64,000 nucleotides of DNA from JAPOUP01 sp026708635 (GTDB taxonomy: Bacteria > Pseudomonadota > Alphaproteobacteria > Rhodobacterales > Rhodobacteraceae). Position 1 is the stretch's first letter. Each line of letters starts with the position of its first letter. This document shows, piece by piece, positions 26,982 to 36,226 of the stretch. The stretch lies in contig OZ241336.1 in the NCBI GenBank assembly GCA_965200115.1, positions 3,906,001 through 3,970,000 on the forward strand, read 5' to 3'. The notes below the pieces were generated by a model. The model was not told where the DNA came from. It saw only the letters and a program-made list of their open reading frames with translations, and did not search any database. The position numbers were made by a program, and so were the translations under genes.

Positions 26982-29108
26982 TTGCCGGCCAGCGAAGAAA
27001 TCCGGAACATGAATGAAGTGGAGGCTTCGGCCGAGCTGGCCCGTTTGGCCGCGGCGCTTGCCCGCGCCAGCAGCGCCTATCATTCCGATGACAGTCCGGA
27101 AATTTCCGATGCCGAATTCGACGCCCTGTTTGAACGCAACAAGGAAATCGAATCCATATTTCCCCATCTAAAGCGACCCGACAGCCCATCGGACAGAATC
27201 GGAGCCGCGGCGAGTGACACATTCGCCAAGGTCACGCACTCGGTGCGAATGCTATCGCTTGCCAACGCATTCAGAGAGGACGACGTCCGGAATTTCGAGG
27301 AGACCATACGGCGATACCTTAAACTCGATGATGGAACCCCGATCGGCTATACATGCGAACCGAAGATCGACGGTCTTTCGCTAAGCCTGCGATACGAAAG
27401 CGGGCGGTTGAGGCAGGCGGCGACACGTGGCGACGGGCGGATCGGCGAGAATGTCACCGCCAATGCCCGGACGATCGGCGACATTCCGGATATCGCACGG
27501 CGTGCCCCGGAGGTCATGGAGGTGCGCGGAGAGGTCTATATGGGCCATAGCGACTTCGAGCGGATCAACGCCCGGGCCACCATGGAGGGATCCAGAACCT
27601 TTGCCAACCCGCGGAATGCCGCTGCCGGCTCACTCAGGCAACTTGATCCGGATGTGACGAGATCACGCCCTTTAAGGTTTTACGCCTATGGATGGGGAGA
27701 GCTATCCGAGCCTCTGGGACGGACCCAGTATGAAGCGCTTCAGCGATTGTCCGACATGGGGTTCGCGACGAATCCACTAACGAGGCTCTGTGACGGTCTC
27801 GATGATATGCTGGCCCATTATTCAGGTATCGAGGCCCGACGGGCGACTCTCGGTTATGACATCGACGGCGTCGTCTACAAGGTCAATGACCTCGAGCTGC
27901 AGCGTAGGCTCGGGTTTCGGACAACGACACCTCGCTGGGCGATTTCCCATAAGTTCCCGGCCGAGATGGCATGGACCCGCCTGCGGGCAATCGACATACA
28001 GGTCGGGCGCACCGGGGCCCTTAGCCCCGTGGCACGCCTTACCCCGGTCACCGTGGGCGGTGTGGTCGTGTCGAATGCCACCTTGCATAACGAAGACTAT
28101 ATTTCCGGTTTGGACGCATGCGGAAATCCGATCCGCGACGGCAAGGATATCCGTGTGGGAGATTGGGTGCGGATTTACCGCGCGGGCGATGTGATCCCGA
28201 AGGTCGCGGATGTCGACCTCGGCCGGCGACCGGAACGTGCCAAGCGATTCGATTTCCCTACCGTCTGTCCCGAATGTGGTTCGCAAGCCGTGCGTGAGGA
28301 AGGCGACGCCGTGCGGCGCTGTACCGGCGGTATCGCCTGTCCGGCGCAGGCGATGGAACGACTCAAGCACTTTGTCTCACGCGCCGCCTTTGACATCGAG
28401 GGACTCGGCGCGAAACAGCTGGAAATGTTCTATCGCGACGAGGTCCTGGGGATAAGGGAACCGGCCGACATCTTCACCCTCGCCCAACGGGACGCCGCGA
28501 GCGGCGAAAAACTGCGTGACCGAGAGGGCTTCGGCGAAAGGAGTGTCCGGAACCTATTCCAGGCGATTGAGGAAAGGCGCCGCATTTCGCTAAATCGCCT
28601 GATCTTCTCATTGGGCATTCGCCATGTAGGCGAAAGCGCGTCACGGTTACTCGCGACGCATTACGGTTCCTGGGAGATTTTCGAGAAGCGGATCGGTTCT
28701 GCGAAGGCGGGCGAGGGGCCGGAATGGGAGGATCTTGTCGCCGTCGACGGTGTCGGGCAAGTTATGGCCACATCGCTGGTGGCGGCATTCAGCCAGAAGA
28801 TGGAGCGCGGTTCAATAGACCGCCTCGTCAAGCATCTTGACGTTCGCGATATGGAGCCGACCGTAAATTCCGACAGCCCTCTCGCAGGCAGGACCGTGGT
28901 CTTCACCGGTACGCTTAATGGAATGACCCGCGCAGAGGCCAAGGCGCGGGCCGAGTCGCTTGGCGCAAAGGTCTCGGGAAGCGTCAGCGCCAGAACCGAT
29001 CTCGTCGTCGCCGGCCCCGGCTCCGGTAGCAAGGCAGGTAAGGCCCATGAACTGGGCGTCATGGTAATCGACGAGAATGCCTGGATGGAACTTGTCACCA
29101 AGGCATGA
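26982..29108 (+). CDS. ligA: NAD-dependent DNA ligase
   Basis: LigA seals nicks in replication and repair. The adenylation lysine is in CEPKIDGLSLSL. Further motifs are EVRGEVYMGHSDFERIN, NPRNAAAGSLRQLDP, and the OB region GALSPVARLTPVTVGGVVVS. The zinc finger cysteines are in CPECGSQAV and RRCTGGIACPAQ, followed by HhH repeats and a BRCT domain (LAGRTVVFTGTLNGMTRAEA). The TTG at 26982 follows GGGAGA with 7-nt spacing; ATG 27009 is the alternative. recG overlaps its stop (ATGA). Confidence 0.95.
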   Translation: MPASEEIRNMNEVEASAELARLAAALARASSAYHSDDSPEISDAEFDALFERNKEIESIFPHLKRPDSPSDRIGAAASDTFAKVTHSVRMLSLANAFREDDVRNFEETIRRYLKLDDGTPIGYTCEPKIDGLSLSLRYESGRLRQAATRGDGRIGENVTANARTIGDIPDIARRAPEVMEVRGEVYMGHSDFERINARATMEGSRTFANPRNAAAGSLRQLDPDVTRSRPLRFYAYGWGELSEPLGRTQYEALQRLSDMGFATNPLTRLCDGLDDMLAHYSGIEARRATLGYDIDGVVYKVNDLELQRRLGFRTTTPRWAISHKFPAEMAWTRLRAIDIQVGRTGALSPVARLTPVTVGGVVVSNATLHNEDYISGLDACGNPIRDGKDIRVGDWVRIYRAGDVIPKVADVDLGRRPERAKRFDFPTVCPECGSQAVREEGDAVRRCTGGIACPAQAMERLKHFVSRAAFDIEGLGAKQLEMFYRDEVLGIREPADIFTLAQRDAASGEKLRDREGFGERSVRNLFQAIEERRRISLNRLIFSLGIRHVGESASRLLATHYGSWEIFEKRIGSAKAGEGPEWEDLVAVDGVGQVMATSLVAAFSQKMERGSIDRLVKHLDVRDMEPTVNSDSPLAGRTVVFTGTLNGMTRAEAKARAESLGAKVSGSVSARTDLVVAGPGSGSKAGKAHELGVMVIDENAWMELVTKA

Positions 29109-31186
29109 GGCTACGCCCACCCATCCTGTATCCGCTATTCGCGGACCTGGAAACGCTCGATGGGGTAGGGCCGAAGACAGTCGGGACTCTTGCCGGACTG
29201 AAGGTTACAAGACCAAGGGATCTGATTTTAACGCTGCCGGTTTCGGGAATAGATCGTCAACGCCGGTCAACCGTAGCCGGGGCTACGCTTCCCGAGGTCA
29301 TCACGGTTGAGGTCATTGTCGGCCGGCACATCGAGCCGGATGCCAGAGGCCGGCCCTATCGCGTAGAGGTCCACGATGCGCGGACGATGTTCCACCTGGT
29401 CTTTTTCAAAGCGCGGGGCGCGTCGCTCAGGAAGCGGTTCCCGACCGGCGCGCGCCTGATCGTTTCGGGGCGCGTGGAGCGGTATGCGGGTATCGCCCAG
29501 ATGCCTCACCCGGATCACGTCGCGCACCCGGATGACAGTGACTCGGTTCCATGTTTCGAGCCGGTCTATCCATTGTGCTCCGGACTTACCCAGCGCAGGA
29601 TGGTTCAGGCGGTTACCGCAGCGCTGAAGCTTCTGCCGGATCTACCGGAATGGATTGACGCCGCAACACTGAAGGGGAGGGGCTGGCCCCGCTGGAAAGA
29701 TGCGGTCATAAGCGCACATCTCCCGAAATCGGAGAGCGACCTGGCAACGGCCGCGCCCGCCCGCGAGCGTATTGCTTATGACGAGCTGTTCGCCCACCAG
29801 ATCACCCTCGCGTTGGACCGCGCCGAAATGCGCAGTGCGCCGGGGGTGAGGAACGTCGGCGACGGCATGTTGCGCGGCAAGCTGAATGAAGCCCTCCAAT
29901 ACCAACCCACCGATGCGCAGAAACGGGTGATTGGCGAAATCGCTGAGGACATGGCGTCCGGTTTCAGGATGAATCGGCTTATCCACGGAGATGTCGGCTC
30001 GGGCAAGACACTTGTGGCGTTCTTCGCATTGATCCTAGCCGTGGAAGCGAGAGGGCAGGGTGCTCTCATGGCACCTACGGAAACGCTCGCGAGACAGCAT
30101 TTCTCTGTGCTTGGCCCCTTGGCGGATACCCTGGAAGTGCGGCTGGAAATCCTTACCGGCCGCGAGGGCGGGGACGGCCGCGCGGCCAGGCTCGAATCCC
30201 TGAAATCAGGTGAAATCGACATTCTGGTCGGCACGCACGCCCTGATCCAGCCGGATGTGAAATTTGCCGAACTGCGATTGGCGGTCGTGGACGAACAGCA
30301 TCGTTTCGGTGTTGCCCAGAGAAAGGCGCTGGGCGCCAAGGGTGAACTCACGGACATGCTTTCAATGTCGGCGACACCGATCCCACGTTCGCTGGCGCTG
30401 GCGCTGTTCGGTGACATGGATGTTTCCGTGCTTGACGAAAAGCCAAGGCATCGGAAGCGTATAGATACGGCTCTGGCTTCCGTTACCAGAATGGACGAGG
30501 TCATGAACCGGCTTCGCGGTGCCGTGGCGAAGGGTCGTCGCGTGTATTGGGTCTGCCCCCAAATCGATGGTGCGAGTCCCGCCGCCGCCGAGGAGCGTTT
30601 CAGGAAATTGCGAGCTGCCCTTGGCCGGGAAACGGTGGGCTTGGTACATGGCCAGATGCCGCGGTCCGATAGAGATGAGGCGCTGGAGGCGTTTGCCAGC
30701 GGCAGGACATCCGTTCTGGTCTCGACCACGGTAATCGAGGTTGGGGTGGATGTGCCCGAAGCTTCCATCATGGTGGTAGAGCGGGCGGAGTCGTTCGGAC
30801 TTGCCCAGTTGCATCAAATCCGTGGCCGGGTGGGGCGCGGTTCTGAGGAATCTGCGTGCCTTTTGCTGTATCACCCGCCTCTGTCGAGTGCCGGCCGGCG
30901 GCGACTGGAATTCCTCCGGTGGACGGATGACGGGTTTCGAATCGCTGAAGCGGATCTTTCCCTGCGCGGACCCGGCGATGCCATCGGTACCGCGCAGGCG
31001 GGTATGCCTGGCTTCAGAATCGCGGAGCTTCCCCAGCAGTCGGAACTGGTGGTCCTGGCGCAGTCCGATGCCCGCCGATTCGTCAAAGAACTGCGGGGGC
31101 CGCGCAGCACCCGGGTCGATGCCGTCCTCACGTTGCTTTGGCTTATGGAGCAGGAAAAAATGATTCACGTAATTCCAGAACGTTAG
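29105..31186 (+). CDS. recG: ATP-dependent DNA helicase RecG
   Basis: RecG remodels stalled forks and Holliday junctions. The N-terminal wedge OB domain (about 1-170) is followed by helicase motifs: LIHGDVGSGKTLVAFFALIL (motif I), GALMAPTETLARQH, VVDEQHRFGVAQR (motif II), MSATPIPRSLALALFGDMDV, VYWVCPQIDG and LHQIRGRVGRGSEESACLLL (motif VI). The length (693) is standard. It is translationally coupled to ligA by a 4-bp overlap, and a gene-poor region follows. Confidence 0.95.
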   Translation: MRLRPPILYPLFADLETLDGVGPKTVGTLAGLKVTRPRDLILTLPVSGIDRQRRSTVAGATLPEVITVEVIVGRHIEPDARGRPYRVEVHDARTMFHLVFFKARGASLRKRFPTGARLIVSGRVERYAGIAQMPHPDHVAHPDDSDSVPCFEPVYPLCSGLTQRRMVQAVTAALKLLPDLPEWIDAATLKGRGWPRWKDAVISAHLPKSESDLATAAPARERIAYDELFAHQITLALDRAEMRSAPGVRNVGDGMLRGKLNEALQYQPTDAQKRVIGEIAEDMASGFRMNRLIHGDVGSGKTLVAFFALILAVEARGQGALMAPTETLARQHFSVLGPLADTLEVRLEILTGREGGDGRAARLESLKSGEIDILVGTHALIQPDVKFAELRLAVVDEQHRFGVAQRKALGAKGELTDMLSMSATPIPRSLALALFGDMDVSVLDEKPRHRKRIDTALASVTRMDEVMNRLRGAVAKGRRVYWVCPQIDGASPAAAEERFRKLRAALGRETVGLVHGQMPRSDRDEALEAFASGRTSVLVSTTVIEVGVDVPEASIMVVERAESFGLAQLHQIRGRVGRGSEESACLLLYHPPLSSAGRRRLEFLRWTDDGFRIAEADLSLRGPGDAIGTAQAGMPGFRIAELPQQSELVVLAQSDARRFVKELRGPRSTRVDAVLTLLWLMEQEKMIHVIPER

Positions 31187-31289
31187 TAATCCCCTTCACA
31201 TTTCCCTTCATTATGTTCTTTACAGTCAGTGGGATTAATGGGAACAAAGAAGGAACATATATGCGGTAACCCAACAGAGGATGGCTGGA

Positions 31290-31406
31290 ATGGATAAGGG
31301 AATCTGGAAAATCGCTACGCGGTATGACAGCACGATCATCGAGGATCTCCTGGGGGCTGCGTCATTATTCGCGATTCTATTCGTGGCGATGCACTTCCAG
31401 CTTTAG
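31290..31406 (+). CDS. Putative small single-pass membrane protein
   Basis: A 38-codon ORF encodes an amphipathic N-terminus (MDKGIWKIATRYDSTIIEDL), followed by a hydrophobic segment (LGAASLFAILFVAMHFQL). GAGGA lies about 9 nt upstream of ATG 31290; a second in-frame ATG is at 31281. It looks like a genuine one-helix protein, but I recognise no family. Coordinates end at a TAG at 31404-31406, about 30 bp before repeat copy C. Confidence 0.45.
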   Translation: MDKGIWKIATRYDSTIIEDLLGAASLFAILFVAMHFQL

Positions 31407-31437
31407 CCAAATTGCCGGGAATACGGGAGGATTCACT

Positions 31438-31550
31438 GCCGTTCCGGGGCCGTCCGGACACCGAAACGGCCTCTTTCCGACCCCAAAACCGATTCGTTTT
31501 CCGGGTTTTCGCGCCGATGTGGCGGTTCATCGTCAAGAAAAACTAGGGGG
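31438..31550 (+). repeat. Dispersed repeat, diverged and truncated copy C
   Basis: About 113 bp match the 3' half of copies A and B: GCCGTCCGGACACCGAAACG near 31449-31468, CGATTCGTTTTCCGG (about 31490-31504), and GTCAAGAAAAACTAGG near 31532-31547. Identity is clearly lower than between A and B, and the first 80 bp or so are missing. The VKKN-stop reading frame is still open. It lies between recG and the efflux operon. Confidence 0.75.
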
Positions 31551-32119
31551 ACGGTTCTGGCCCGGACGCACGGATATGGGTATGTCCGGAATTATTTCCG
31601 CTCAGGCCGCGTGCCTCCATTCGAATATTCGGTCATGCGGTCGCCGGCCTGTCCGGCGAGCTCAACCTGGCCGTCACGGTCTTACTCGGGACCGGGGAGG
31701 GCCCGTGCATGGCCTGCGAGTTGCCGGAAGTCGCACGGAACACCGAGAAAGAGGCACCACGTTCATTGCAGGAAATCTCATCCGATGTCAGGACATTTGC
31801 AATGGATCGCTGAAAAATTAGGATATTGCGCAGTCGGTGGAAATGTACGTGAATATGGCATAACGACTGGTTCATGCCATATGCGCCAAAGACATACCGG
31901 AAAAACCGCATGTATGCCACGAAGGAAGCGGAGGCGATACTCAAACCGACGGGCAAAATCTGACGAATGTCGGGGGGAGGTTGCTGAGGGCAAACCTATC
32001 CTTGTCGTCGGCATAACGAATGCCCACCCGTCCACCTTTGGCTATGGATCGGTTGATTGGACTCACAGGAGTCTCGGCAAATCTGGTCGATGATATGGAG
32101 AAAGACAAGAGACCCCGTA
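31551..32119. other. Gene-poor region upstream of the efflux operon
   Basis: A plus-strand frame (about 31620-31813) reads AVAGLSGELNLAVTVLLGTG and TEKEAPRSLQEISSDVRTFA before a stop. A second, near 31874, reads MPYAPKTYRKNRMYATKEAE. They may be decayed coding pieces, but no family is recognised. The operon promoter is expected in the last 200 bp. Confidence 0.35.
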
Positions 32120-33679
32120 ATGACGGAATTCGGTGAGAACTCACTAGTCAAACGGCCCTCGACCAGCCTTCGGATTGGTACCGTATTCGTCGCCATGGTG
32201 GCATTGTTTGCCTGTGCGCCCGGAAATGGCCGTGATATCGGCTATGCCAGTTCCATTCCCGGTGCGGTGGTGGAGAGCCCGGCCCAAAGTGTGTATGATC
32301 CGATCAAGCGAGCGGAAAACGCGCGTTCCGACTTGCCCGCCCGACCCGCTCGATCTTCAGATGAAGAATTAGGTGGGCCGGCTCTGGATTTGACGCTTGA
32401 GGATGCGATACGATATGCGCTGGAAAACAATCGGTCGCTTCTGAACCTACGTCTCGATCGGGAGGTGCAGAAACTGTCACTCGATGTGGAGGAGGAGCGC
32501 TGGCAACCCAAGTTCACGATCACGCCAGCTCTGGCACGGGATTCGTCAAATAACAAACGGGCATCCGTGGGTGCGAATATGACGCTCCGGCTTCCCACTG
32601 GCGGCGTGTTGAGACTGAATTGGGACCAATCGGTTTCCAGCCGTGCGGAAGGCAACCGGTCACAGTCGCTGGGCATTTCCCATCCGCTGTTGAGAGGGGC
32701 GGGGTCTGACGTGGAGTCCGTATCGATCCGGAAGGCGCGGATCAATGAAAGAATGAACATACTCGCCATGCGCGAAGCCGTGGTGGGCGTGGTTAACGAG
32801 GTGATTGGAGCCTATCGTTCCGTGGTCTCGGCTTACCGGCAGTTGGACATCGCCGAGGCGTCGCTCGCGCGCGCGCGCGAGCAGCTTGAGTCGACCCGCG
32901 CCCTGATACGCGTGGGGCGCGTCGCTGAACGGGAAGTCGGTAGGTCGGAGGCCTCGATCGCCAACCGCGAGATCGCGCTGGCACGGGCGCGCAATGGCCT
33001 TGAGGTGGCCAACGCCGCGCTGGTTAGCGTTCTGGATACGGACGGAGTGGTTCTGGTCCGTCCGTTGGGCGAGCGTGATGCTGAGCCCGGGCCGTTATCC
33101 GCCCCGGCGTTCGAGGACGTGCTCCTGAGTCGCACCGACTTCATCCAGGCGCAGATGCGGGTTGAGCTCGCGCGGATGAGTCTAACGGTGGCACGCAACA
33201 ATTTGCTGCTGGATCCCTCGATCGGGCTTGATCTTAACCGTGACCGTACGGGACGCTCGGCCACGTCCGTGAATTTGGGCGTGACCATTCCCCTTAATGA
33301 CAGGGCACCCAAAGTTGAACACATCCAGGCCCGCAACAGTTTGATCAAGGCCCAGAGAAACGTGATCGAAATGCGTGAGTCAATCCATATCGCATTGCGC
33401 CAGGCGGTGAATGACGTCGAGGCGAGGACTAGACTGGTGGAACTGGCGCGTAACGCACGTACTCTGGCGGAAGACAATCTGGCGGTAGAAGAGGCGAAGT
33501 TTGGCCAGGGCCTGTCATCCACCTTTCAGGTGACGGCGTCGGAGGATGAGCTCGTCAATGCCGAGCGGGCTGAGGCGGACGCTGTCCAGGCATTGTCCGA
33601 GGCTTTTACGAGACTTGACCAAACCACCGGGAGAACGCTGGAGCGTTGGGGAATCCGGCTGGAGGAAGTCGTGCGATGA
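32120..33679 (+). CDS. TolC-like outer membrane efflux lipoprotein
   Basis: The 519-residue protein has a lipoprotein signal (FVAMVALFAC, with Cys at the lipobox) and two outer-membrane efflux repeats. LDLTLEDAIRYALENNRSLL begins the first, and AFEDVLLSRTDFIQAQMRVE begins the second. Long heptad-rich helices (IAEASLARAREQLESTRALI and ELARNARTLAEDNLAVEEAK) would form the periplasmic tunnel. It should form the exit duct for the adaptor and MacB-like pump encoded next. The start at 32120 is uncertain; ATGs at 32057 and 32093 are in frame. The adaptor gene begins at 33676, overlapping the stop. Confidence 0.85.
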   Translation: MTEFGENSLVKRPSTSLRIGTVFVAMVALFACAPGNGRDIGYASSIPGAVVESPAQSVYDPIKRAENARSDLPARPARSSDEELGGPALDLTLEDAIRYALENNRSLLNLRLDREVQKLSLDVEEERWQPKFTITPALARDSSNNKRASVGANMTLRLPTGGVLRLNWDQSVSSRAEGNRSQSLGISHPLLRGAGSDVESVSIRKARINERMNILAMREAVVGVVNEVIGAYRSVVSAYRQLDIAEASLARAREQLESTRALIRVGRVAEREVGRSEASIANREIALARARNGLEVANAALVSVLDTDGVVLVRPLGERDAEPGPLSAPAFEDVLLSRTDFIQAQMRVELARMSLTVARNNLLLDPSIGLDLNRDRTGRSATSVNLGVTIPLNDRAPKVEHIQARNSLIKAQRNVIEMRESIHIALRQAVNDVEARTRLVELARNARTLAEDNLAVEEAKFGQGLSSTFQVTASEDELVNAERAEADAVQALSEAFTRLDQTTGRTLERWGIRLEEVVR

Positions 33680-35448
33680 CCGATCGCGACCCCGAAATCC
33701 ATCGCAGGCTTCTGGAGAGTCTCACCGACGGGGTCATGGTCATTGACTTCGATGGATCCATCAGGATGGCGAACTCCACGGTCTATCGGATGTTCGGCCT
33801 CAATCCCGAGGAAACGCTGGGTCGGTCATTCGGTGAGGTGTTCATCGAATTTGACGGTTTCGATACCTTTACCGAGGCCATTCTGGACGCCGTTGCCGAG
33901 CGCCGGAACGAGGCGCATCGGGTCGCGCGGGTGCGCGTCGGTGAAAACCTTCGATCCCTTGCCGTCACCGTTTCCTGCCTTGCCTCGGAAGGCGGGCCCG
34001 ATTCGGAAACGGAGGCGGTTATCGTTCTGGTTTCGGACATTACCGAAGTTCGCGAACTGCGCGATAACGAACTGCGCCAGGCCGGGGTTATCAAGTCGCA
34101 GCTGGAAGAGATTCAGGTCGCGTATCGTGATCTGGAGGCCAGCAACGCGGAACTTTCGGCGATTACCAGACGGGTTCGCCGAACGCGCGTCGCGGCGGTG
34201 CTGTTCGTCCTGGTGCTGTTTTCGGCTATCGGCTCATTCTATCTGGGCCCCATTGACGTCCTCGGTTCCACGGCCGCGACGGACGTCATCCCTGAGGACT
34301 GGGATCCGGGCGCGGCGCCGACCGTTACCGTCGTTCCCCAGGAACTGCGTTCAACCATCGCGCTCCGAGGGCGTCTGGTACCCGGCCGGGTCGTTGAAAT
34401 CGTCAGTCCGCTTGATGGCAATGTGGGTGCGGTACATGTCTCCGCCGGAGATCGGGTCACGAAAGGTGACCTGCTGGCCGATCTCGACACCGGCAAGATC
34501 GTTGAGGAAGTCCGCAGGGCGGAGATCGAGCATATCAGGGCGCGTGACCGGCTGGAGGAGATCGATGACTGGGACAACAGTGACGAAATGGCACGCGCCA
34601 GGAACTCGTTACGGCGCTCAAGAACCGCACTTGATGATGCGGAGCTTAACCTTGAGAAGACCGCCTTTCTTCTCGAGCAGGGGCTCGTGCCCGCCTCCGA
34701 GCACGAAAGCGCGCGGCGCCAGCGCGACGATCGAATCCTGGACCTTGAGGAGGCCCAACGTCAGATGCATGCCGCCGAGGCGAAAGGGAGTGAGGATCTG
34801 AGACGTATCGCGCTCCTGGAGGCCCGGACGGCCGAGGAACGGCTGCGCGAGCATGAAGCCAAACTGGCGCTGGTGGAGGTCAGGGCACCGGTCTCCGGAG
34901 TTGTCATCGAGCCGAATGACCGGGATGCGAAACCTTTGGCGAAGGGGCGGGCGTTGACGCAGGGAGAGTTGATGCTGCGCATCTCGGAAACCGAGCGCCT
35001 CTCGGTGATCACCCACGTCAACGAGGTGGATGTCGGTAAGGTCGGGGAAGGCCATAAAGCCTGGATCACCGGCCCGGGATTTCCGGGTTTGGAGATCGAG
35101 GGGACGGTGGCGCGGGTATCGTCGCAGGCCGGGAATCTGTCGGGACGGGGCGGTGGGCCACAGTTCGAGGTCGTCATTGCCCTGGGCAGGCTCGAAGCCG
35201 AAACTCTCGTCAAGCTGCGTGTCGGCATGTCCGCCCACGTTACGATCCTGGTCCACTACCGTGAGGACGCGTTGCTGGTTCCGATCAGCGCGGTGCGGCG
35301 CATGAATGGCAAGACCTGGCTGCATGTCGTTGCCGGAGCCGGGGAACCGCCGGATATGCGCGAGGTTGACGTTGGGCTTACCACGCTTGATTCGGTTGAG
35401 GTGCTGAGCGGAGTGTCGCCGGGCGAACGGATCGTTCCGTTCCGATGA
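33676..35448 (+). CDS. PAS domain-fused periplasmic adaptor (HlyD/MacA-like)
   Basis: This 590-residue protein has an unusual layout. Residues 8-128 form a cytoplasmic PAS domain (LLESLTDGVMVIDFDGSIRM, MFGLNPEETLGRSFGEVF, VIVLVSDITEVRELRDNELR). Residues 130-165 are a coiled coil, and 171-191 a membrane helix (RVAAVLFVLVLFSAIGSFYL). From about 215 on comes a periplasmic adaptor: IALRGRLVPGRVVEIVSPLD, an alpha-hairpin with long coiled coils (about 285-400), then LVEVRAPVSGVVIEPNDRDA and a barrel ending VLSGVSPGERIVPFR. Adaptors link an inner-membrane pump to TolC. A PAS sensor on the cytoplasmic side suggests the pump is gated or assembled in response to a ligand, redox state or partner. ATG 33676 overlaps the upstream stop by 4 bp. 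Confidence 0.88.
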   Translation: MTDRDPEIHRRLLESLTDGVMVIDFDGSIRMANSTVYRMFGLNPEETLGRSFGEVFIEFDGFDTFTEAILDAVAERRNEAHRVARVRVGENLRSLAVTVSCLASEGGPDSETEAVIVLVSDITEVRELRDNELRQAGVIKSQLEEIQVAYRDLEASNAELSAITRRVRRTRVAAVLFVLVLFSAIGSFYLGPIDVLGSTAATDVIPEDWDPGAAPTVTVVPQELRSTIALRGRLVPGRVVEIVSPLDGNVGAVHVSAGDRVTKGDLLADLDTGKIVEEVRRAEIEHIRARDRLEEIDDWDNSDEMARARNSLRRSRTALDDAELNLEKTAFLLEQGLVPASEHESARRQRDDRILDLEEAQRQMHAAEAKGSEDLRRIALLEARTAEERLREHEAKLALVEVRAPVSGVVIEPNDRDAKPLAKGRALTQGELMLRISETERLSVITHVNEVDVGKVGEGHKAWITGPGFPGLEIEGTVARVSSQAGNLSGRGGGPQFEVVIALGRLEAETLVKLRVGMSAHVTILVHYREDALLVPISAVRRMNGKTWLHVVAGAGEPPDMREVDVGLTTLDSVEVLSGVSPGERIVPFR

Positions 35449-35485
35449 TTTGGGGCGGAACCCGCACGCCGGAGCGCCGGTCAGG

Positions 35486-36226
35486 ATGTTGAGGCTTGCC
35501 CAGATACGGAGGGCTTTCCAGATTGGGCCGGTAACGACCGAGATCCTGCGAGGGGTGGATCTGGAAGTCAGCGCCGGTGATATGGTTTCTATCATGGGGC
35601 CGTCGGGTAGCGGCAAGTCGACGCTCATGAACATCATCGGTCTGCTGGATCGTCCAACATCCGGGTCCTGCTTCCTCGACGGACGCGATGTTTCCGGCCT
35701 GCGGGACGACGAATTGTCCGTGCTGAGGAACAGACATATCGGTTTCGTGTTCCAGTCATTCCACCTGCTGCCGCATCTGACGGCGCTCGAGAACGTTTGC
35801 CTGCCATTGGTATACCGGGGCAGTCGGCGCCCGGATATGCGCCGCCGAGCACGGAAGATCCTGGAGCGGGTCGGTATGGCGGACCGGATCGATCATCGAC
35901 CGAACCAGCTTTCAGGGGGACAGAAACAGAGAATCGCTATCGCCCGGGCGCTGATCGGCGATCCTGTGCTGCTTCTGGCCGACGAGCCCACCGGCGCGCT
36001 GGATTCCGAAACGGCGGGCGAGGTATTGGATCTGCTCCGGCAGCTGAACTCAGAGGGTGGCATCACGATCATGATCATCACACATGATCCGGTGGTCTCG
36101 CGCAGGTGCATGCGTCAGACACGCATTCGCGACGGAAAACTCTTCGAGTCGAAAGTCGCTGTCAATGGCCCGAATTCGAGACAGTCCGATGCGGGAACGG
36201 ACCCGGACCTGGCGTACGGATTGTGA
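35486..36226 (+). CDS. MacB-type ABC transporter ATPase subunit
   Basis: The 246-residue ATPase is of the LolD/MacB type: Walker A MVSIMGPSGSGKSTLMNIIG, Q-loop FVFQSFHLLPHLTALENVCL, signature NQLSGGQKQRIAIARAL, Walker B LLLADEPTGALDS, and the H-loop IITHDP. The C-terminal 30 residues are polar and may be disordered. An in-frame TTG at 35450 would add 12 residues; ATG 35486 is preferred but its ribosome site is modest. It powers the permease encoded next, whose GTG start overlaps the stop here (GTGA). Confidence 0.9.
   Translation: MLRLAQIRRAFQIGPVTTEILRGVDLEVSAGDMVSIMGPSGSGKSTLMNIIGLLDRPTSGSCFLDGRDVSGLRDDELSVLRNRHIGFVFQSFHLLPHLTALENVCLPLVYRGSRRPDMRRRARKILERVGMADRIDHRPNQLSGGQKQRIAIARALIGDPVLLLADEPTGALDSETAGEVLDLLRQLNSEGGITIMIITHDPVVSRRCMRQTRIRDGKLFESKVAVNGPNSRQSDAGTDPDLAYGL

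Noticed and set aside
31610..31815. Plus-strand frame with TEKEAPRSLQEISSDVRTFA as a chemoreceptor fragment
   Set aside because: The resemblance to helical signalling domains is too short and generic, and no conserved receptor hairpin is present.
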